From NCBI GenBank assembly GCA_038087015.1, contig JASBNA010000093.1, positions 1 through 64,000 on the forward strand: a DNA stretch of 64,000 nt, written 5' to 3'. This document shows positions 59,640-64,000 of this stretch, one piece after another. The position numbers and the translations under genes were made by a program. Under the pieces are notes generated by a model. That model saw nothing but the letters and a program-made list of their open reading frames with translations. It made no database searches and was not told the DNA's origin. The first letter of the stretch is position 1; each line of letters begins with the position of its first letter. This stretch comes from Cerrena zonata (taxonomy: Eukaryota; Basidiomycota; Agaricomycetes; Polyporales; Cerrenaceae).

Positions 59640-60748
59640 TTTGGGCGTATACAATCATGATGCTGTCCAGAGAACTGGATTTCTGCTTACCTGTGTTGTC
59701 GGTTTAGACATCTCCCTTGATCGACTATTGATTGACTGCATAACTTGGAGGGATTGTCTACGATCGAGAATCAGCCGCTCCTACTCTACGTGTACCACGT
59801 ATTGCATGCACTTGCCGAAATCACCAGAAAATCCTCAGAGTATGTCGACAAGAGCATTGCGATCAAAGCTCACAAGTAGGGACTCGGAATTACTTGGCTT
59901 TCCCCCTCGTCCTGGGTCCCAGACGTGTACTTGTTCTACCTATAGTCGATCGATATTAACATCTTCAGTATCCATACCCGATGGTCATCCTCCTCCGAAA
60001 TAGCACCTTTTTACACTCATTTTCCTTCCGGTGCATGTCGAGTCTCAGATCTTGACTCCGAGTTGTCACATTCCGACCTCTGTTCAGTAAAACTACGGAA
60101 AAGAATGATTACCAGACTGGAGTGATATTCAAGAGGAGTATTGAGCCGTGTCACACCCTCTTAGTGATGAACGGTCAGCCGCGCCTCCACAGTTCAGGCA
60201 ACTCGTTGAGATGAATTTCTGATGCCTTGAACCCAATGTTCTTAGAGACGGTATGTCTACCAATCTCCATCCTTTTCATAGGTATCAATTTGATCTCATC
60301 CTCAATACATATAAGAATGTCAAGCTGTGCGAAACAAATCAATACTACTGGCACTCGAGAGAGCTTGAACCTAACAACGCTCAGGCAATTCCACGTCCGA
60401 TCCGAGGTGACCATACTGACAACTCGGTAAGTAAAGTCTCAGAGTAATCGTACTCGTGATCGAGGATTGGATGACAGACATACACATACCGTATCACCCA
60501 TAACTTCGGTCGCCTCGAGAGATCTGAGCTTGTTGACGTACCTTCTGCGACTTTGACACATCTTACCCAGTCTTCCTTCCTCTCTGTCTTTGGCTGATTT
60601 GTGTGCTTTACATGTAGCTCTCTGAAGACCTTGTTCTGCGGCGTGATAGCTGTTACGGACGGGGAAAACATATTCGATTGCCACATGAATGAAGTAGATG
60701 TCTGATGATCGGGCCAAATATTGGACGACACAAACGAGAAATACTCTA
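59640..60748. other. 3' flank of kinase copy C
   Basis: Homologous to arm 1 and, from about 60003, to 11439-12353. No intact gene supported. Confidence 0.5.
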
Positions 60749-63087
60749 CTAGAGTTTGTAAAGCTTCAGTAGGTCTACCATGCCTAGATCATGCTCGGGC
60801 AGGATCTCTCCACACCTCTCCACCCCATCTGGCCGAATGACAGAGTGCTTATTCACATTATAAGGGTACGTAACCTGACCTATCTCACCAGCCCAATCCC
60901 AGTCAATGAACATGACATCCTCCGGATCATCCTTTTTCACCATGATATTCACATCTCTCACATCACCATGGACAAAACCCTGATCGTGGATTTTCACGAT
61001 AGCCTCTCTCGCTAGTTCCCGAGCTGCGACCCGTTCTTCCCGAGTCTCTAGATCCCAGAATAATCTGTACTCTGACGACACGTCTTCCATGACCACCATC
61101 AGCCACCCGTATACATCTTCGACAGCGAGCAGTTTCGGTGCATGCCCGGCCTCCTGAGCGGCTCGATGAGCTTCTTCACTATAGCCGCGAGTGAATTTGA
61201 CGTATAGGTCCTTCCTGGAACCTTTGAGACAAGCACGGAATATACGCTTGTCCTCCACGGCCTCTGTGTAAATAAATTCGTATCGTTCCCCGTCGATAGT
61301 GTAGTAATTTCGGAATGGGAAATTGCTCTGGGGCGGATTCGTACGTAGCTTCTTGGCTCGGAAAGGGTTGCCCCGGTAATATTCCTGAAGGCCTTGCACA
61401 GCAATACGCAGAGCACACACCATACGTTCGCCGGCAGCTCTCTCATGCGGATTCGTGGTGTGTGCATGCAGAGGGATGCAAACGAGGTGTTCCACAATTG
61501 GCTTGTCGGTGAAAACGGCCACTGCGACAACAATATACGGACCTGAGTAACACTGTTAGTGGGTATACCAACCGTGGAGGATAATAAACACATACCAAAA
61601 TGGAGGAGAAGAATTGCTGGAAAGTTACAAAGCACATACCGATCCTTTTGGTAGATGTTCTGAACATGTGCTCTAAAATTGCATATGGCTTTGTAGAAGG
61701 GATCTGATGTGCCTCCGACCAGCTCATTCTTGACCTCCTGAAGAAGTATCAAACAAGACAACTCCCTATTGAGAACTCGGATCACTTCCTGGATGTCACC
61801 ATCAGGTGTGTACTCAGTTTTCTGTCTCTTCTTCGACGAGCTAGTGGTCGAGGACCCAACTTCCTCGATCCTCACCATATTCTTCAAGAGCTTAGTGAGA
61901 ACTTCTTTGCGTCGCTAGTTCATCATCAAATATATCATTCAGTTCCGTGCGCAGATCCTGAAAATACTGTTTGTCCTCGGGCGCTGGCTGGACGGTAGCG
62001 AGATCGTGTTGGAGCCGACAGAGAGCCTCATTGTACAACGAAGCCGGTACATGGGATTCTCGATCGATCGGGCGACCACAATAGATAGCAAAATCATCCT
62101 CCTTTTGAAGTATAGAAAACGCCTTCGGGTCCGACTCAGCAGAGGGGGGTATTCTCGGACTGAGGAAGTGATTTTGACGATGGGTGAATGCGGGAAGCAG
62201 GGGAAGTTGATCACCAGTGTCGCCCTCATCTGACATATTCTCGGTAGAGGCTACAAACGAAGAAACATGTTGGTATATGTACTGCCCATAAGAATGCGGG
62301 ACGTACGGGGAAGATCAATGAAAAAATGGACATGTTCAGGATTGAAACCCCATGGGTATAGATCAACCAAGGGTTTCCGTGTTTCAACAAGTTTGAATAA
62401 ATCCAGATTAATCTGCCCGGACTGTGCCAACTTAGTTATGCCCTTGACAGGGATAGGAGTCAAAGGCTAGAGTACCAAATCAATATGCATCGGAGCACAG
62501 ATAGATCCAGCTTACCCTGTGGAAAGTGTGGCCATTTGCTGTTCCCATAGGTACGAGGTCCCACACCGAGGCACCATGAAGGAGATTTAGGCGGACAAGC
62601 TGATGCGCGTTAAAGTCATATATGTTGAGGGAAAGATCCACTAAAAATGTATTCAGCACACGATCGATTACAATTAAAAGAAATCGTACAGCGAGTCTCA
62701 ACAACGAGATGGATCTGTTCTAAGTGATCTTCTTCTGTTGAGTTTGTGAATATATCCTGTAAGGTCTTCGATCGAGGAATGAATTCCAAAGGAGGTTCGT
62801 GTGACGCGACGGCCTGTTGTACGGCGTCGATATCGTCGAGGCGTTGCGGAAGAGCAATCGGATTGCCTGGGACCTATTGGATCCATCCGTATCAGTCTGT
62901 GTTAATGCTGCAACAGATGAGGGAGCTGCAGTACCGTCCATATTGCCAGAACCTTGCCGCGTGGCTCGTCAGATGTAGGTGTCTTGATCAACGCAAGTGC
63001 ATCTAAGAGAGCGAAGCCCCTAAGCGAGCCCTCTAGGTCAACAGTATCAATTAACCAGTTGTTTATGTAGAAGATGTTGAGATGCAT
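60749..63087 (-). pseudogene. CR/Crinkler-like header-kinase gene, copy C (one-base frameshift)
   Basis: Same six-exon plan: 62935-63087, 62690-62873, 62516-62640, 62307-62466, 61596-62250 and 60749-61542. Intron sizes equal those of copy A. Exon 5 has one extra base at about 61911-61913 (655 instead of 654), which ends the protein a few residues later, before the kinase domain. All other exons remain open, with HGDVRDVNIM and FIDWDWAGEIG intact, so the break is young. The header exon matches copy B while exons 3-6 match copy A, so the gene is a mosaic. A truncated header-only product could still be made. Confidence 0.85.
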
Positions 63088-63482
63088 TATGGTGGTCGTG
63101 AGTGGTGGTAGGAAAGTGGCGTATGTTCTGAGATAGGTGACATAGCGTGTGACAGATGCGTGACCAACGCGTCCCAATCAGTGCTGTCACGGTGTTGGAC
63201 GCGTCGTTGTGACGGACAATGAATTGCACCTCCTGCTTCTAACGGTAGAACAATAGTTATTTGGCCTAAGACGTTCAAGATATCGCTAGATCAGTGATCA
63301 CTGTCTGCCACGAGCTACCGGAGTAGAATGCAAGCCGATTTCCCCCCAAGGTGGGTTTTCGACTTTGAAAGTAACGCATCACTTAGCACAGTCGATATCA
63401 GTTATACTAGGTAGCTCTTCTCTCTCCGGCTTTCCCCCATCAGCTTCTGCCAGTCCAGACCTTTAAGTACACCCGTGAATGT
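63088..63482. other. Upstream region of kinase copy C
   Basis: No gene; inverted match to 30779-31173 and partial match to the copy A upstream region. Confidence 0.5.
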
Positions 63483-63776
63483 ATGATACCCTGGTCAGAT
63501 TATTCCCTTATAATTATACATCCCACTTGCCTACATTCGGACTCTTCCTGGATGGGTGTCATTTATACCGCACTCTCAGCCTACTGCTGCAATGCACCAC
63601 TTGACCAATACGCTTACTCTCTCGACGCTCTAATAACGAGGGATATTGTCCCGGCTCCTTATCCCTCAAACTCCGAGACTATTAGCCAACATATGACTCA
63701 TCTCACTCAACGTTGGATAGCACAACTTCCGAGTCGATGTGGACAGCCACGCGTTCCGATTGCTATAGAGGACTGA
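63483..63776 (+). CDS. Hypothetical 97-residue protein (arm 2 copy)
   Basis: Begins MIPWSDYSLIIIHPTCLHSD, nearly identical to the frame at 30485-30778 on the other arm. Divergent to kinase copy C, about 395 bp from its start. No recognisable domain; it may be an open frame kept only because the duplication is recent. Confidence 0.3.
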   Translation: MIPWSDYSLIIIHPTCLHSDSSWMGVIYTALSAYCCNAPLDQYAYSLDALITRDIVPAPYPSNSETISQHMTHLTQRWIAQLPSRCGQPRVPIAIED

Positions 63777-64000
63777 TACCGAGTGTTTCACATTATGGAA
63801 GCAAGAGGGACTATCGACTGTTTCATAGTCTAAAGAACACTAGGCGCTCTCTCTCTCGAGTATAGACTCTCCTTTGTTCATACGATGTGTAGAACAGCAG
63901 ACCCTTGCTACCGAGTTGCAGCTCCTCTAGAGACGGTTTTGTGTCAGGTAGTCATTCAAATATATTCACTCACTCTACCAAACGACAGACAGCCGAAATC
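63777..64000. other. End of window inside the inverted repeat
   Basis: Matches 30484 down to 30258 in reverse complement; no gene. The last ~70 bases also belong to the sequence shared by both deaminase units. Confidence 0.6.

Larger units (their letters stand above)
59303..64000. repeat. Inverted repeat arm 2 (kinase copy C segment), runs off the window
   Basis: Reverse complement of 30258-35067 over its whole length, with small indels. The 3' half, including the kinase exons, is more like copy A than like arm 1. Confidence 0.9.

Noticed and set aside
1..64000. CRISPR array, tRNA or rRNA genes
   Set aside because: No regularly spaced short repeats and no cloverleaf or rRNA-like sequence was recognised; the DNA is eukaryotic.

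Overview
The window looks like nuclear DNA of a basidiomycete fungus, most likely an agaricomycete. The reasons are short (about 50-65 bp) GT-AG introns, BTB/POZ proteins of the agaricomycete expansion, a MICOS (ApoO-like) gene, a chromodomain Gypsy retrotransposon, a Plavaka-type DNA transposon and a DUF6532-like gene. I cannot name the species. Exon coordinates below come from reading splice sites and checking that phase and frame close; no transcript data were available.

Layout. Positions 1-145 hold the 5' end of a bZIP gene on the minus strand. Positions 761-11438 are a Gypsy element with two nearly identical LTRs. Its gag-pol is one reading frame broken by five in-frame stops, and two extra open reading frames lie between pol and the 3' LTR. 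From 11.4 to 16.4 kb come a header-plus-kinase gene (copy A) and a divergent small kinase-like gene. From 16.7 to 20.6 kb are a double-BTB gene and two tandem glutathione transferases. From 21 to 24.4 kb are two decayed genes: a P-loop NTPase/nuclease and a kinase. A small coiled-coil protein gene lies at 25 kb. From 26.2 to 43 kb are two direct copies of a deaminase unit (minus strand), each with a divergent header relic. Kinase copy B, an F-box/BTB chimera and a Ser-rich membrane-protein gene lie between them. From 44.3 to 50 kb is a Plavaka transposase with a divergent DUF6532-like gene. From 50 to 59 kb are two small membrane-protein genes, a MICOS gene, a BTB relic and a BTB gene. From 59.3 kb to the end is an inverted copy of the 30.26-35.07 kb segment, carrying kinase copy C, which is frameshifted.

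How it fits together. The accessory genes match parts of the Crinkler/CR-type effector repertoire described in eukaryotes: a small N-terminal header domain, a protein-kinase-like C-terminal domain, a P-loop NTPase joined to a PD-(D/E)XK-like nuclease, and OTT_1508-like nucleic-acid deaminases. These are duplicated, inverted, decayed and recombined with one another among transposons, so the window reads as a fast-turnover effector or conflict-gene island set among a few ordinary housekeeping genes (GSTs, MICOS, bZIP). The best candidate for something under-described is the pair of intact seven-exon deaminase genes with divergent header relics, together with the mosaic kinase family.
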